Shown here piece after piece: positions 1 through 8,661 of a stretch of DNA of 64,000 nucleotides. Position 1 is the stretch's first letter; every line of letters starts with the position of its first letter. The notes below the pieces were generated by a model. It searched no databases and had not been told where the DNA came from. It worked only from the letters and a program-made list of their open reading frames with translations. Source of the DNA: Arcanobacterium ihumii (GTDB lineage: Bacteria > Actinomycetota > Actinomycetes > Actinomycetales > Actinomycetaceae); assembly GCF_900604515.1 (NCBI RefSeq), contig NZ_UWOS01000001.1, positions 682,001-746,000 on the forward strand, given 5' to 3'. The translations under genes and the position numbers were made by a program.

Positions 1-1
1 A

Positions 2-1161
2 TATTCTTGTACTCCAATCAAAAAGGGAGATCACTACGAGTTGAGGTGGCGCATCCGAGACCATGAGGGCAGGCTGCACATAAAACGTTCACAAGCTTCC
101 ACCGCTGGCGAGGCTCGCAGGCGAGCTTACGAAAAAGTAGACCATATTCTCCGTTCTACAGCTGACATGAAATCAACTTGGTCAACCGCAGATACTATTA
201 CGGACTTCCTTGACCAAGAGGTACTCCCCATCATCGAGTCCAAAAGACTCTCCGACACTTCCAAAGAACGTTACCTCGGTGTGCTCGCTCACTATCGTCG
301 TTACACAAAAGGCAAATCGATTGCCTCATGCGCAACAGCGCCATCGCTTATAAAAACTCTCAAAGTAATTGCCGATGAGGTTGGGATTGAAACGGCTCGT
401 CAAACACGATCAGTTGTGTCTAATTACGTTTTCCAACAGTTGATCCTTCATCAACTCGTCCAATCCAACCCCATACGCGGCGTGTCCCTTGATTTTCTCA
501 AAAGTGAAACTCAGGAAATAAATACTTTCCAACACAGGATGAATGGCAAACTTTCTTAAACTTTGTCCTCAATGACGATCCCCATACTCCTCTGCCTGGT
601 AAAGAGCACATTCCGCAGGCTCACAAAAAATCCGCAAAAGCACGGCACGCTAGAATTATCCAAATTACCGAGTTGCAGCTTGCTACTGGCTTGCGTGCCT
701 CTGAAGCTCGTCAAATAACATGGGGCGATATCTCTCAGGACAATGACGGAACTGTATGGGTGACTGTAGCTTCGAAAATATCAAAGACTAAAGTTGGGCG
801 TACCATTCCTATACTCGTTCCCGAGGTCGGTCAGCGGTTGATTGCTAGAAAAGGTGCTGACAGTGAACTTGTAAACCCGTAACCTACGAGTAAACGTCCA
901 TGGGATAAAGCAGGCGTACACAAAGCAGTTCGTGAGTATTACACAGGAATAGCACAAACCCATCCTGAACTTGGATTTTTGCAACACGTGCGCTCTCATG
1001 CTTGGAGAGGAACGTTGAACACCATCATCGCGCCCTACCTTCGTCCTGATGAACGAGCTGCTTTCTTCGGTCATTCCGAGCGTGTAAATGCACGTTCCTA
1101 CACCGATTATGTCAATGTCAGACCCGTGCTTAAAACTATCGGTCAATTGATCCGAGAGTAG
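2..1161 (+). pseudogene. Decayed tyrosine recombinase (phage/ICE-type integrase), 5' end off the window
   Basis: Three in-order fragments of one tyrosine recombinase. The N-terminal arm and core-binding part runs in the frame of position 2 to a stop at 557-559 and is already open at the left edge, so the real start lies outside the window. A one-base frameshift near 520-540 moves the homology (TQDEWQTFLNF onward) into the next frame. That frame then meets TAA at 880-882 and continues to 1161. The catalytic set is still readable: Arg in TGLRASEARQITW, the HxxR box as HAWR, the second His in FFGHSERVNARS and the nucleophile Tyr in SYTDYV. Two lesions make it non-functional unless recoded. It points at the 3' end of tRNA-Arg about 110 bp downstream, the usual geometry for an element integrated into a tRNA gene. 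Confidence 0.85.
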
Positions 1162-1178
1162 ATTTTAAATCTACTCTC
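1154..1178. repeat. 12-bp perfect inverted repeat over the integrase stop codon
   Basis: Two perfect 12-base arms (left arm gagagtagattt) meet around a single base, and a third copy of the ctactctc end follows at about 1183. It overlaps the TAG stop of the integrase. It could fold with a 5-base loop as a weak terminator, or be a recombinase or regulator binding site. There is no T-run. Confidence 0.5.
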
Positions 1179-1268
1179 CTATCTACTCTCGTAAACTTCG
1201 ATACTGCACGATATTCAATAACACTCAATAACAGACATCTACAAGAAATCCCTGAATATAGGTACTTT

Positions 1269-1344
1269 TGGTGCCCCCGGGCAGAATCGAACTGCCGACA
1301 CCCGCTTTAGGAGAGCGGTGCTCTATCCACTGAGCTACGAAGGC
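1269..1344 (-). tRNA. tRNA-Arg (anticodon CCT)
   Basis: On the minus strand the acceptor stem GCCTTCG pairs with CGGGGGC. The D-arm and T-arm (TTCGATT) are present and the anticodon loop reads CTCCTAA, giving CCT (Arg, codon AGG). CCA is encoded at 1271-1269. Its 3' end faces the decayed integrase, so it is the probable attachment site of the lost or neighbouring element. Confidence 0.93.
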
Positions 1345-1435
1345 GGACTTAACTAGTCTAGCGGAATGAGAGCACACACCCCAATTTCAGATGTATGCTC
1401 CCACTCGCTCAATGAGATTGTGTACTAATCGCCGA

Positions 1436-2362
1436 TCACAACCCTGCGCTCTCCACCGCGTGGTCTGGTCCGACGTCATCTCCCTCACGGACACGGCGTG
1501 GTACAACCATTGCCGGGCAGGCCGCATATTCAAGGATCGCCTGCGACGTCGATCCCAGCAAGAGCCCTTTAAAACCGCCCCGTCCGCGGGTACCAAGTAC
1601 CAGCAAATCTGCTTCCTTGGAGAGCTCAGTTAAAAGGACAACTGGATTGCCCTGCATCACATGAACTTCGACGTCAATATCGCGACCTTCATCAACAGCG
1701 ACGAGCTGGTCTTCAACGCTCGACGCAATTTCTTCGAAGAAATCATCATCAAGTGAGAATTGTGGAACCCAGCTCACGGCATCAACATTAACCGAACAAA
1801 CAATGGAGAGCTTTCCTCGCCAGCGGTCTGCTTCCCAAACCGCGCGTTGTAAGGCCATTTTTGCGTGTTCCGAACCGTCTACGCCAACAACCACATGCTT
1901 CACTGGCAGGCAGGAATCTCCACCTTGATGAGGGACGACGACGGTCGGGCAGTAAGCATAGGCAGGCACCGCCGTCGAAACGGTGCGAAGAAGACGGTCG
2001 GCAATTCTGCCCGAACGTGAGGCAGTTCCGCCTACCACGATTAAAGCTACCTTTTTAGACATTTCAACCAGCACTTCAGAAGGATCACCGTCGACGAGTT
2101 CCCAACTGATCTTTACGCCTTGACCTTCAACCGACTTCGCCATGGAAGTGATCATCTTTTCAGCTGCAGCGTAGAGGTGCTGTCCTTCTTCTGCGATATG
2201 ACCGGTAGCGATCGTATGCGCTGCGTAAGAAGGGAGTTCATATATACACACAAGACGAAGTTCTGCACCTCGTTTACGAGCCTGTTCCAGCGCCCATTTG
2301 AGGGCTGAAACTGACGGTTCCGAACCATCTACCCCAACTACAACAACATTGTCATGAGCCAT
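1436..2362 (-). CDS. Universal stress protein, tandem UspA domains
   Basis: 308 aa with two UspA folds. Residues about 5-145 begin VVVVGVDGSEPSVSALKWAL and residues about 155-290 begin HVVVGVDGSEHAKMALQRAV. The second domain keeps the nucleotide-binding pattern G-x2-G-x9-G-S (GTRGRGG...LLLGS). The first has lost the last glycine (GTASRSG...LLRTVS), so probably only one half binds ATP well. Two-domain Usps in actinobacteria are cytoplasmic proteins linked to dormancy, hypoxia or general stress. The ATG start is supported by AAGGAGG 7 nt upstream. The gene is transcribed alone, divergent from nothing recognisable; tRNA-Arg lies downstream. Confidence 0.93.
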   Translation of the reverse strand: MAHDNVVVVGVDGSEPSVSALKWALEQARKRGAELRLVCIYELPSYAAHTIATGHIAEEGQHLYAAAEKMITSMAKSVEGQGVKISWELVDGDPSEVLVEMSKKVALIVVGGTASRSGRIADRLLRTVSTAVPAYAYCPTVVVPHQGGDSCLPVKHVVVGVDGSEHAKMALQRAVWEADRWRGKLSIVCSVNVDAVSWVPQFSLDDDFFEEIASSVEDQLVAVDEGRDIDVEVHVMQGNPVVLLTELSKEADLLVLGTRGRGGFKGLLLGSTSQAILEYAACPAMVVPRRVREGDDVGPDHAVESAGL

Positions 2363-2444
2363 GAGAGCCTCCTTCAGTTGATACCCACATTATCTCACTT
2401 AGCTGTGAAAATGTTGAGTAGATATTCAAATGGGCAGGCAAATA

Positions 2445-2476
2445 AAAAATGACCGCAACTTTCGGCGGTCATTTTT
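2445..2476. terminator. Bidirectional terminator hairpin
   Basis: Arms aaaaatgaccgc and gcggtcattttt around an 8-base loop, with A- and T-runs on either side. It sits 12 bp past the stop of the NlpC/P60 gene (minus strand). Confidence 0.85.
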
Positions 2477-2488
2477 AAAGATTTGTTA

Positions 2489-3244
2489 TCACGGGATGCG
2501 GATGAACACTGGGCTTCCGTAGATTGCCCGCTCAATCGTATCTACTCGGGTGTTTTCAGCCGAAATATGCATTCCGTTGCCGGTGTAGATTCCAACATGT
2601 CCTGGCCAGTAAACGATATCTCCTGGCTGAGCTTCCGCTCGCGAAACACGGATACCTACGCTTGCCTGTGCGCCGGACTGATGAGGAAGCGAAACACCGA
2701 AGTGTGCGTAAACAAAGGAGGTGAATCCTGAGCAATCCCAACCAGCAGGAGTTGAGCCACCGGACATGTATGGAGCGCCGGCAAACTGACGAGCGAAGGC
2801 TACGATCGAAGCTCCACGGGACCCTACGTTAGGAACAGTCTGGTTAAAGGATGGAGTTGACTCAGAAGCCTTAGCTTCGGAGACTGTGACGCGAGTACGT
2901 GTGGCGGCTACCGCTGGAGCATCCTGACGCTCCGCTACTGGGGCTTTAACATCTACCTGAACAGCAGAGATGGCCCAATCGCCTTTAGGAGCAGGGTTTT
3001 CAGCGGTCTGAACTTCCACACTTGGAATTTCAAAGCTTGGCTTATCTGAGGCGAGTGAAACAGTTGCTGCAACTGCTGTTGGAGCGGTAGCAACGGTAGT
3101 TTCAGCTTGTTCTGGTGCCGCAAATGCTGCAGGAGCCCCAATTCCAAGAAGCGTTCCTGCTGCGGAGGCGGTAACGAATCCCTTCACGCCCTGCTTCCCT
3201 AAAAAGCTGGGATTTACCTCCACCATCAAGTGACGTCCGGCCAT
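2489..3244 (-). CDS. Secreted NlpC/P60 peptidoglycan endopeptidase
   Basis: 251 aa. Residues 1-43 form a long signal peptide (basic start, hydrophobic TASAAGTLLGIGAPAAFAA). Residues 44-140 are a low-complexity Ala/Val/Pro/Thr linker. The C-terminal NlpC/P60 domain runs from about 143 to 251. The catalytic cysteine is Cys171 in GWDCSGFTSFVY, the histidine is His216 in WPGHVGIYTGNG, and the third polar residue is probably His226. Enzymes of this family cut the D-Glu to diamino-acid bond in wall stem peptides, usually for daughter-cell separation. ATG at 3244 has GGAG 7 nt upstream. The 296-bp leader holds a phased GTnAC repeat array, suggesting control by an OmpR-type regulator such as MtrA. 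Confidence 0.92.
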   Translation of the reverse strand: MAGRHLMVEVNPSFLGKQGVKGFVTASAAGTLLGIGAPAAFAAPEQAETTVATAPTAVAATVSLASDKPSFEIPSVEVQTAENPAPKGDWAISAVQVDVKAPVAERQDAPAVAATRTRVTVSEAKASESTPSFNQTVPNVGSRGASIVAFARQFAGAPYMSGGSTPAGWDCSGFTSFVYAHFGVSLPHQSGAQASVGIRVSRAEAQPGDIVYWPGHVGIYTGNGMHISAENTRVDTIERAIYGSPVFIRIP

Positions 3245-3315
3245 TAAATGTCTCCAATGTTTTTTGATTTGGGTTATGCCCTAACGAATACATAACTTCT
3301 TCAACAGGTTTCAGC

Positions 3316-3389
3316 ATAACGACTTGGCAACGGATTGTCACAATTTTGTAACAGTGTATTAGGTCACGATTTGATAACGATTTTGTAAC
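3316..3389 (-). promoter_or_regulatory. Array of seven GTnAC-like repeats phased at about 11 bp, upstream of the NlpC/P60 gene
   Basis: On the minus strand the pentamers GTTAC, GTTAT, GTGAC, GTTAC, GTGAC, GTTGC and GTTAT occur. On the plus strand they begin at 3385, 3374, 3363, 3348, 3337, 3327 and 3316. Spacings are 11, 11, 15, 11, 10 and 11 bp, so most lie on one face of the helix. The array is 72-145 bp upstream of the start codon. Direct repeats of GTnAC one turn apart are the type of site bound by MtrA, which is known to control NlpC/P60 and Rpf genes in actinobacteria. The assignment to MtrA is inference; no mtrA gene is in the window. Confidence 0.55.
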
Positions 3390-3502
3390 ATTCTACTTTC
3401 TGGGGATTACGCAGGACTTTCAACCGCACAGCCTGCGGAAATACTCCAGCTTAAAAATACAATTTATTCACGATTTGAAAATCGCACCTCAAAATGTAAC
3501 AC

Positions 3503-3525
3503 AGATAACGTTTCAATCGTTATCT
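3503..3525. repeat. Low-GC inverted repeat after dtxR
   Basis: Arms agataacg and cgttatct around tttcaat, 16 bp beyond the DtxR stop. No clear T-run follows on the minus strand, so it could be a weak terminator for dtxR or a further GTTAT-type regulator site belonging to the array at 3316-3389. Confidence 0.45.
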
Positions 3526-3540
3526 TTTATTCACCAACTG

Positions 3541-4227
3541 TTATGAGACGAAAATCGATTGAGCTGCTAGCTCCGAGATTGCGAATTTTTCGCCTGCAAT
3601 AGCGATCGTAATCCTGCCGGCGCCATCAAGTTCGACATCGATCTTCACCCCTGGCGTGAGGCCATGCTCAATTAACGCAACCAACTCATTGAAGTCGGTT
3701 TGAACGTTCTCGGTAATTCGCTTAACAACAAAGGAAGCAGATTCTCCAACTGCAGGCAGTACGTTACCGAGCCTCTTCAAGCCTTGATGAGTAGCAGAGT
3801 TCTGAACAGGGTCAAAAGCTTCGCGAGTCGGGATCGGATTTCCAAACGGATCGTTCGACGGATCATCCAGGAGTGCTTCAATACGGTTGGCAACGTCGTC
3901 AGAAACGACGTGTTCCCAACGGCAGGCTTCATCGTGAATCTGTTCCCAAGGTTGCTTAATAATATCCCTCAGCAACCTCTCAACAAGGCGATGACGCCGC
4001 ATTACCCGAGCAGCGCGGCACAGACCTTCGTCAGTGAAACGAATCCGACGGTCCGCCCCTACTTCAACCAGACCATCACGCTCTAGGCGAGCCACAGTTT
4101 CAGAAACAGTTGGTCCAGACTGCCCCAATCGCTCGACGATACGCGCCCGCAGGGCAGGGATACCTTCTTCTTCCAGTTCATACACTGTTTTCAGGTACAT
4201 CTCTGTGGTGTCGATCAGACCGCTCAC
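3541..4227 (-). CDS. dtxR: DtxR/IdeR-type iron-dependent repressor
   Basis: 228 aa from the GTG at 4227, which has GAGGAG 6 nt upstream. A TTG 21 bp further up gives a longer frame but no better signal. With the GTG start the known DtxR ligands fall on their classical numbers: Met10 (DTTEMYL), His79 and Glu83 (MRRHRLVERL), His98, Cys102, Glu105 and His106 (IHDEACRWEH). The N-terminal winged helix (about 1-73), the dimerisation/metal domain (about 74-140) and a C-terminal SH3-like domain (about 150-228) are all present. The protein represses iron acquisition genes when loaded with Fe2+ (or Mn2+ in MntR-like members). The ligand set fits DtxR/IdeR rather than MntR. It may control the metal ABC locus at 33171-42348, where a partial box is seen. 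Confidence 0.93.
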   Translation of the reverse strand: MSGLIDTTEMYLKTVYELEEEGIPALRARIVERLGQSGPTVSETVARLERDGLVEVGADRRIRFTDEGLCRAARVMRRHRLVERLLRDIIKQPWEQIHDEACRWEHVVSDDVANRIEALLDDPSNDPFGNPIPTREAFDPVQNSATHQGLKRLGNVLPAVGESASFVVKRITENVQTDFNELVALIEHGLTPGVKIDVELDGAGRITIAIAGEKFAISELAAQSIFVS

Positions 4228-4471
4228 GTACCGCTCCTCATTTATCAAAAGCTAATCAAATTCAGATCAGCCTAAGTTCATTATCCAACTACACCCTACA
4301 ACAGGACTGAATTCTTAAAATTGAACGTCTCCATTCTAATGCACATCTGAAGATTTTTTCTTTCCAACAGCGCCACTTAAGAAACAATGCATAACTACCT
4401 CCATGAGATTTTTGAACACCACACTTCGGGCGCACAAGAAAACCACATCTCATTGGTGCCAAAATAGTTCT

Positions 4472-5575
4472 ATGGCTCAACTTTCACATATATTGGCACC
4501 CATCGACGGTCGATTTGGTTCCGGTCCTTCAAAAGTCCGCCCAGAACAAGTTGCTGTACTTTCAGGGGCTCCACTCGGCACTTCCCACCGACAGCAACCA
4601 GTTAAGCAACTGGTTGGAAATATTCGCCGTGGCCTCGCAGAACTTTTCGCTTTACCAGAGGACTACGAAGTTTTGCTTGGCAATGGCGGAGCCAGCGCAC
4701 TCTGGGATGCCATTCCTTTTAACTTGGTCGAATCAACAGCACAAATCGCCGTCATAGGAGAGTTTTCTGGGAAAGCAGCACGCGCAGTTACTCGCGCCCC
4801 ATGGCTTGAGGGACACTCCGTCGTTGAAACAACACCGGGCAAGATGATCACCAATCATGATGAAGCCGGTATCGACTCCTATCTATACGCACACAACGAA
4901 ACCTCCACTGGAGCAGTGAGCCCGCTTCGTCGCTATGGAGATGCAAAGTCCGCCTTAACGATCGTTGACGGCACATCTATCGCCGGAGGAGTCAACTTTA
5001 ATCCTAGAGACGTCGATTTCTACTATTTCTCCCCTCAGAAGTGCTTTGCGGCTGACGGCGGACTCTGGCTCGCTTTCGCATCGCCAGCCGCCATCGAGCG
5101 CATCGAGCGACTCCAGAGCCAGCGTTGGGTACCGGACTTCTTAAACCTTCAGATTGCCCTAGCAAATTCACGCAAAGACCAAACTCTTAACACTCCGGCA
5201 ATTTCCACTCTTTCACTTCTTCACAGCCAAGTTAACTGGATGCTTGAAAACGGGGGTCTTTCCCAGATGGCTTCTCGGAGTAAAAAGTCTTCGCAATTTA
5301 TTTACGATTGGGCTATTAACCACCCCCTAGCGTCTCCGTTTATAAAAGAGGAAGAACACCGCTCCCCCGTCGTAACCACAATCGACTTCGACGCTTCGGT
5401 TCCAGCAAAAGAAATCTCTGCTTCTCTACGTCAACAAGGAATTGTGGATATCGATCCATACCGTTCTTTGGGACGTAACCAGTTGCGGATCGCAACGTTC
5501 CCCGCCATTGACTTCGCCGACGTCGAAGCACTAGTTTCCTGCATCAACAAAGAGATCGAACGCTTAGCTCACTAG
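4472..5575 (+). CDS. serC: Phosphoserine aminotransferase
   Basis: 367 aa from ATG 4472 (MAQLSHILAPIDGRFGSG). The open frame extends 23 codons upstream to 4403, but that stretch does not look like the family. It converts 3-phosphohydroxypyruvate and glutamate to phosphoserine in serine synthesis, using PLP. The actinobacterial SerC signature FGSGPSKVRPEQV is at the N-terminus. The glycine-rich phosphate region (LLGNGGASALWDA) and the PLP lysine in YYFSPQKCFAADGGLW are clear. The substrate-binding GTSHRQQPVK motif is present. The gene stands alone, convergent with the purine permease across a shared terminator, and divergent from dtxR. Confidence 0.93.
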   Translation: MAQLSHILAPIDGRFGSGPSKVRPEQVAVLSGAPLGTSHRQQPVKQLVGNIRRGLAELFALPEDYEVLLGNGGASALWDAIPFNLVESTAQIAVIGEFSGKAARAVTRAPWLEGHSVVETTPGKMITNHDEAGIDSYLYAHNETSTGAVSPLRRYGDAKSALTIVDGTSIAGGVNFNPRDVDFYYFSPQKCFAADGGLWLAFASPAAIERIERLQSQRWVPDFLNLQIALANSRKDQTLNTPAISTLSLLHSQVNWMLENGGLSQMASRSKKSSQFIYDWAINHPLASPFIKEEEHRSPVVTTIDFDASVPAKEISASLRQQGIVDIDPYRSLGRNQLRIATFPAIDFADVEALVSCINKEIERLAH

Positions 5576-5632
5576 TCCACACTGATTCGCGCCATTTTGG
5601 CCTATCTTGAGTAGCGGGCCCAGCAGATATTC

Positions 5633-5668
5633 AAATGGGGCGACAGTAACAAAACTGCCGCCCCATTT
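5633..5668. terminator. Bidirectional terminator between serC and the purine permease
   Basis: Arms aaatggggcg and cgccccattt with an inner CAG/CTG pairing around an A-rich loop. It serves serC (plus) and the NCS2 permease (minus), which converge here. Confidence 0.85.
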
Positions 5669-5721
5669 CTGCCGCAACCAAGGGGATAAGAGTTGCAGCA
5701 GCACCCAGAGAAGTCTAGAGT

Positions 5722-7215
5722 CTACGCAATCCCAAGCGTGTGTTGGATCGGACCCATCGCAAAGTAGAGCACGAAAAGTACTGCTACCAGATACATGAGA
5801 AGGTGAACCTTGCAACCGCGTCCGGTCACGATTTCCATAATTACGTGAGCAATGAAGCCAACGCCGATTCCAACCGTAATCGAGTAACCGAACGGCATAA
5901 ATGCGATCGTAAGGAAGGCAGGAATCGCGATTCCGAGGTCTTTCCATTCAATGTCAGCAACTTGTTGCATCATTAGGACGCCTACTGCAACCAAAGCTGG
6001 GGCCGCTGCTTCACTTGGAACCAGAGATACCAGCGGAGCAAGGAGCGTAGAGAGGATGAAGAGCACCCCAGTGACGACGGAAGCAAAACCAGTGCGAGCA
6101 CCGTCGGCAACACCGGACGTTGATTCTACGAAGGAGGTGTTGGAGGAAACTCCACCCATACCTCCCGCAATCGCAGCAATGGAGTCAATAAGGAGGATTG
6201 AGCGGGTGCGAGGCGGATTGCCGTCGGCATCGAGAAGATGACCTTCAGCACCCACCGCAACCATTGTTCCCATCGTGTCAAAGAAGTCTGCGAGCATCAC
6301 GGTGAAAGCGAGAACTGCAACCGCAACTACTCCGAGCTTTTCGAATGGGCCGGTGATTGAGAATTGACCGAGTGTTGCAAATTCAGGGATTTGTACTAGC
6401 GATCCGCCGAAGGTAGGAACCGAGCCGCCCCACCCTCCTGGATTGGCTACCTTTCCGTCCGGTCCCATCATTGGTCCAAGGTGTGCGATTGCCTCAACAA
6501 TGAAGGCAAGGACGGTCGAAACCAAGATACCTACCAAGATAGCGCCTGGAATGCGGCGGACCATCAGGATGAAAGTGATGAAGATACCCAAGATAAAAAC
6601 GAGGAGTGGCCAAGTATCGATTGAGCCAGAGTTTCCGAAATTCAAAAGGGTTGGACCAGCCTTGTTGCCTTTCACCAAGCCCGCGTTGGAGAAACCAATA
6701 AGTGAAATAAAGAGGCCAATACCTACTGAGATAGCTACTCGAAGAAATTTGGGAATCGCGCGGAAAATAGCTTCACGCAAACCCGTCAGAACAAGAAGAA
6801 CGATGACGATACCCTCGATAACAATGATTCCCATACCGTCTGCCCAGGTCATTCCTGGAAGTTGCACCAACGAATAGGCAACAACTGAGTTCAAACCCAA
6901 GCCAGCAGCAAGTGCCATCGGGAAGTTTGCAACCGCACCCATGAGGATGGTCATTAGACCAGCTACCAAAGCCGTTGCCGCAGCAATTGCCGGGATGTTT
7001 GCTTCAGTACCACCACCGAGGTAACCGCCGGTCGAATCTGCTCCCGACAAAATGATCGGGTTCAGCACCAAGATGTAAACCATTGACAGGAAGGTTACGA
7101 ATCCACCGCGGATTTCGCTCCTAACAGAGGATTTACGTGCGGAAATACTAAAATACACATCTAGCCAAGAAGAGTTTTGCGGCTTTACGGGTGCAGCCCC
7201 TTGAGTCTTATTCAC
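5722..7215 (-). CDS. NCS2 family purine permease (AzgA/GhxP type, guanine/hypoxanthine)
   Basis: 497 aa, about 12-14 membrane segments. The family signature is clear: an N-terminal EIRGGFVTFLSMVYILVLNP motif, NFPMALAAGLGLNSVVAYS, the ADFFDTMGTMVAVG segment of TM8, and a Ser/Gly/Asn-rich TM10 (GGVSSNTSFVESTSGVADG). These match the AzgA subfamily of hypoxanthine/guanine/adenine:H+ symporters, not the shorter UraA subfamily found at 62642. The GTG start at 7215 has only a weak ribosome site. The gene follows manA by 107 bp on the same strand; a TTGACC sequence in that gap could be a -35 box, so it may have its own promoter. Confidence 0.9.
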   Translation of the reverse strand: MNKTQGAAPVKPQNSSWLDVYFSISARKSSVRSEIRGGFVTFLSMVYILVLNPIILSGADSTGGYLGGGTEANIPAIAAATALVAGLMTILMGAVANFPMALAAGLGLNSVVAYSLVQLPGMTWADGMGIIVIEGIVIVLLVLTGLREAIFRAIPKFLRVAISVGIGLFISLIGFSNAGLVKGNKAGPTLLNFGNSGSIDTWPLLVFILGIFITFILMVRRIPGAILVGILVSTVLAFIVEAIAHLGPMMGPDGKVANPGGWGGSVPTFGGSLVQIPEFATLGQFSITGPFEKLGVVAVAVLAFTVMLADFFDTMGTMVAVGAEGHLLDADGNPPRTRSILLIDSIAAIAGGMGGVSSNTSFVESTSGVADGARTGFASVVTGVLFILSTLLAPLVSLVPSEAAAPALVAVGVLMMQQVADIEWKDLGIAIPAFLTIAFMPFGYSITVGIGVGFIAHVIMEIVTGRGCKVHLLMYLVAVLFVLYFAMGPIQHTLGIA

Positions 7216-7322
7216 TTAAGTAATTCTCACGGGAAAACCCCGATTAACAAAAACAGTTTCGTAATTTGGTCAATACCGTTTCAAATAGCGATATTTTCCC
7301 TAAATCGCGACACGGTTGGCCT

Positions 7323-8600
7323 TTACGGAACATCCGCCATGATCAAACGTCCATCACCTTTAACCGATACCCTACCATCGTCAGCGCCGATGAATACGGC
7401 TTGCCCTGCACTTAGATCACAGCTCGAAGAGGGCGTCCATAACGAAGCATGACCTTCAAGGCAGAGCATGATTCGCGGCCCCGTTCCGTGGAGTTGGCAC
7501 GCACCATACTGAGACGACGCTTCGATGATCGACAGCTCAAAATCATCGACGGGAGCATAGAAAGTCGACTGCATATCGTTCACACGTTCAGGAGCAATTC
7601 GAATTGGTGGAGCTGCCACCGTATCCATAACGTTGAGCAGTTCGTTGATATCGATATGTTTAGACGTTAAACCTGCCCGCAGTACGTTGTCCGAGTTCGC
7701 CATGACCTCAACTCCAAATCCCATGAGATAGGCATGGACAGTTCCAACTGGGATAAAGAGCGCTTCACCCCGGTTCAATGTGACCGGATTAAGGAGTAAC
7801 GATGCAACCACGCCCGGGTCTTCAGGATAGCTACGAGCTAGCCGAGCAACGATAGAGTCCGCACGCGGGGACGGAGAATCTTCAGGACGACGGCGTGCAC
7901 ACGCGGCTACAACGGCCGCAACGTCCTCTGGGCTGGGTCGCGTTTCTTCCGAAAGAAGATATGAAAATGCCTGGCGCACACCATAGGAATTGGGATTTTC
8001 GGAAATCAAAGAAAACATTTTCCGAGTAATCGGTGTTCCCAAACCACTCAGAACACCCATGATTCGGCGCGGTGCACGAAAACCCACGAGCGCTTCAAAA
8101 CGAGTTAAGGCATAGACTAACTCGGGCTTATGACGGCGGTCACGATAGCTTCGATGCGGAGCAAAACGTTCGATTCCAGCTTGGTTTTCACGATCAAAAC
8201 CAGCGATCGCTTGGACGCGAGAAGGGTGAACCTGAAGGGAAAGCGGCTGGTCAGGTGCAATCAATTTAAGAAGAAAAGGAAGGCGCGGACCTAGCTGTTG
8301 TACGACGTCCTCGCCCAAATAATCGTCTGGATTCGAAGCGATATACGAGTTCAGGAAAAGGTCCGGGTTCGTTACTGGTGTTGTGCATTCACCACTCCCT
8401 TTCCCGCTATCCGCATAGAGTTCAGATTGAACCACGGCAGGTGAGCCGATGTCTTGCGTGATCACTGCCGGCGCCGCAACGTGAGCACCAAGCCAGAGTT
8501 CAGCGATCGGTTTAGACGCGGGTTCAAGCCCGAAGAACCCAGGTATAGCGTGAGTCGAACCCCACGAGTAATCGCGGATACGCCCTTGCAACCGTTCCAC
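7323..8600 (-). CDS. manA: Mannose-6-phosphate isomerase, class I
   Basis: 425 aa, a zinc enzyme interconverting mannose-6-P and fructose-6-P, feeding GDP-mannose and glycolipid synthesis. The type I PMI motifs are present: RIRDYSWGS at the N-terminus, ELWLGAH, the zinc-binding LSLQVHPSR, HKPELVYAL, and the VGTVHAYLMG segment of the cupin barrel. Downstream GVEVMANSDNVLRAGLTSKH is the substrate-binding loop. The start is GTG 8600 with a poor ribosome site, but the family N-terminus begins here. Length is normal for actinobacterial PMI. It lies between a DUF3027 gene and a purine permease, all on the minus strand, without obvious functional linkage. Confidence 0.95.
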   Translation of the reverse strand: MERLQGRIRDYSWGSTHAIPGFFGLEPASKPIAELWLGAHVAAPAVITQDIGSPAVVQSELYADSGKGSGECTTPVTNPDLFLNSYIASNPDDYLGEDVVQQLGPRLPFLLKLIAPDQPLSLQVHPSRVQAIAGFDRENQAGIERFAPHRSYRDRRHKPELVYALTRFEALVGFRAPRRIMGVLSGLGTPITRKMFSLISENPNSYGVRQAFSYLLSEETRPSPEDVAAVVAACARRRPEDSPSPRADSIVARLARSYPEDPGVVASLLLNPVTLNRGEALFIPVGTVHAYLMGFGVEVMANSDNVLRAGLTSKHIDINELLNVMDTVAAPPIRIAPERVNDMQSTFYAPVDDFELSIIEASSQYGACQLHGTGPRIMLCLEGHASLWTPSSSCDLSAGQAVFIGADDGRVSVKGDGRLIMADVP

Positions 8601-8661
8601 TTTAACGTCCGTTCTTAACGCGCGAGCCTACTACCGGCACTAACGCAATCCAATAACCTGT

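Noticed and set aside
781-1146. Open frame antisense to the integrase remnant
   Set aside because: No domain or ribosome site; the plus strand clearly encodes recombinase fragments.
3245-3540. c-di-AMP (ydaO) riboswitch before the NlpC/P60 gene
   Set aside because: These hydrolases are classic ydaO targets, but the conserved core sequences are absent; only the GTnAC array and a weak hairpin set are present.
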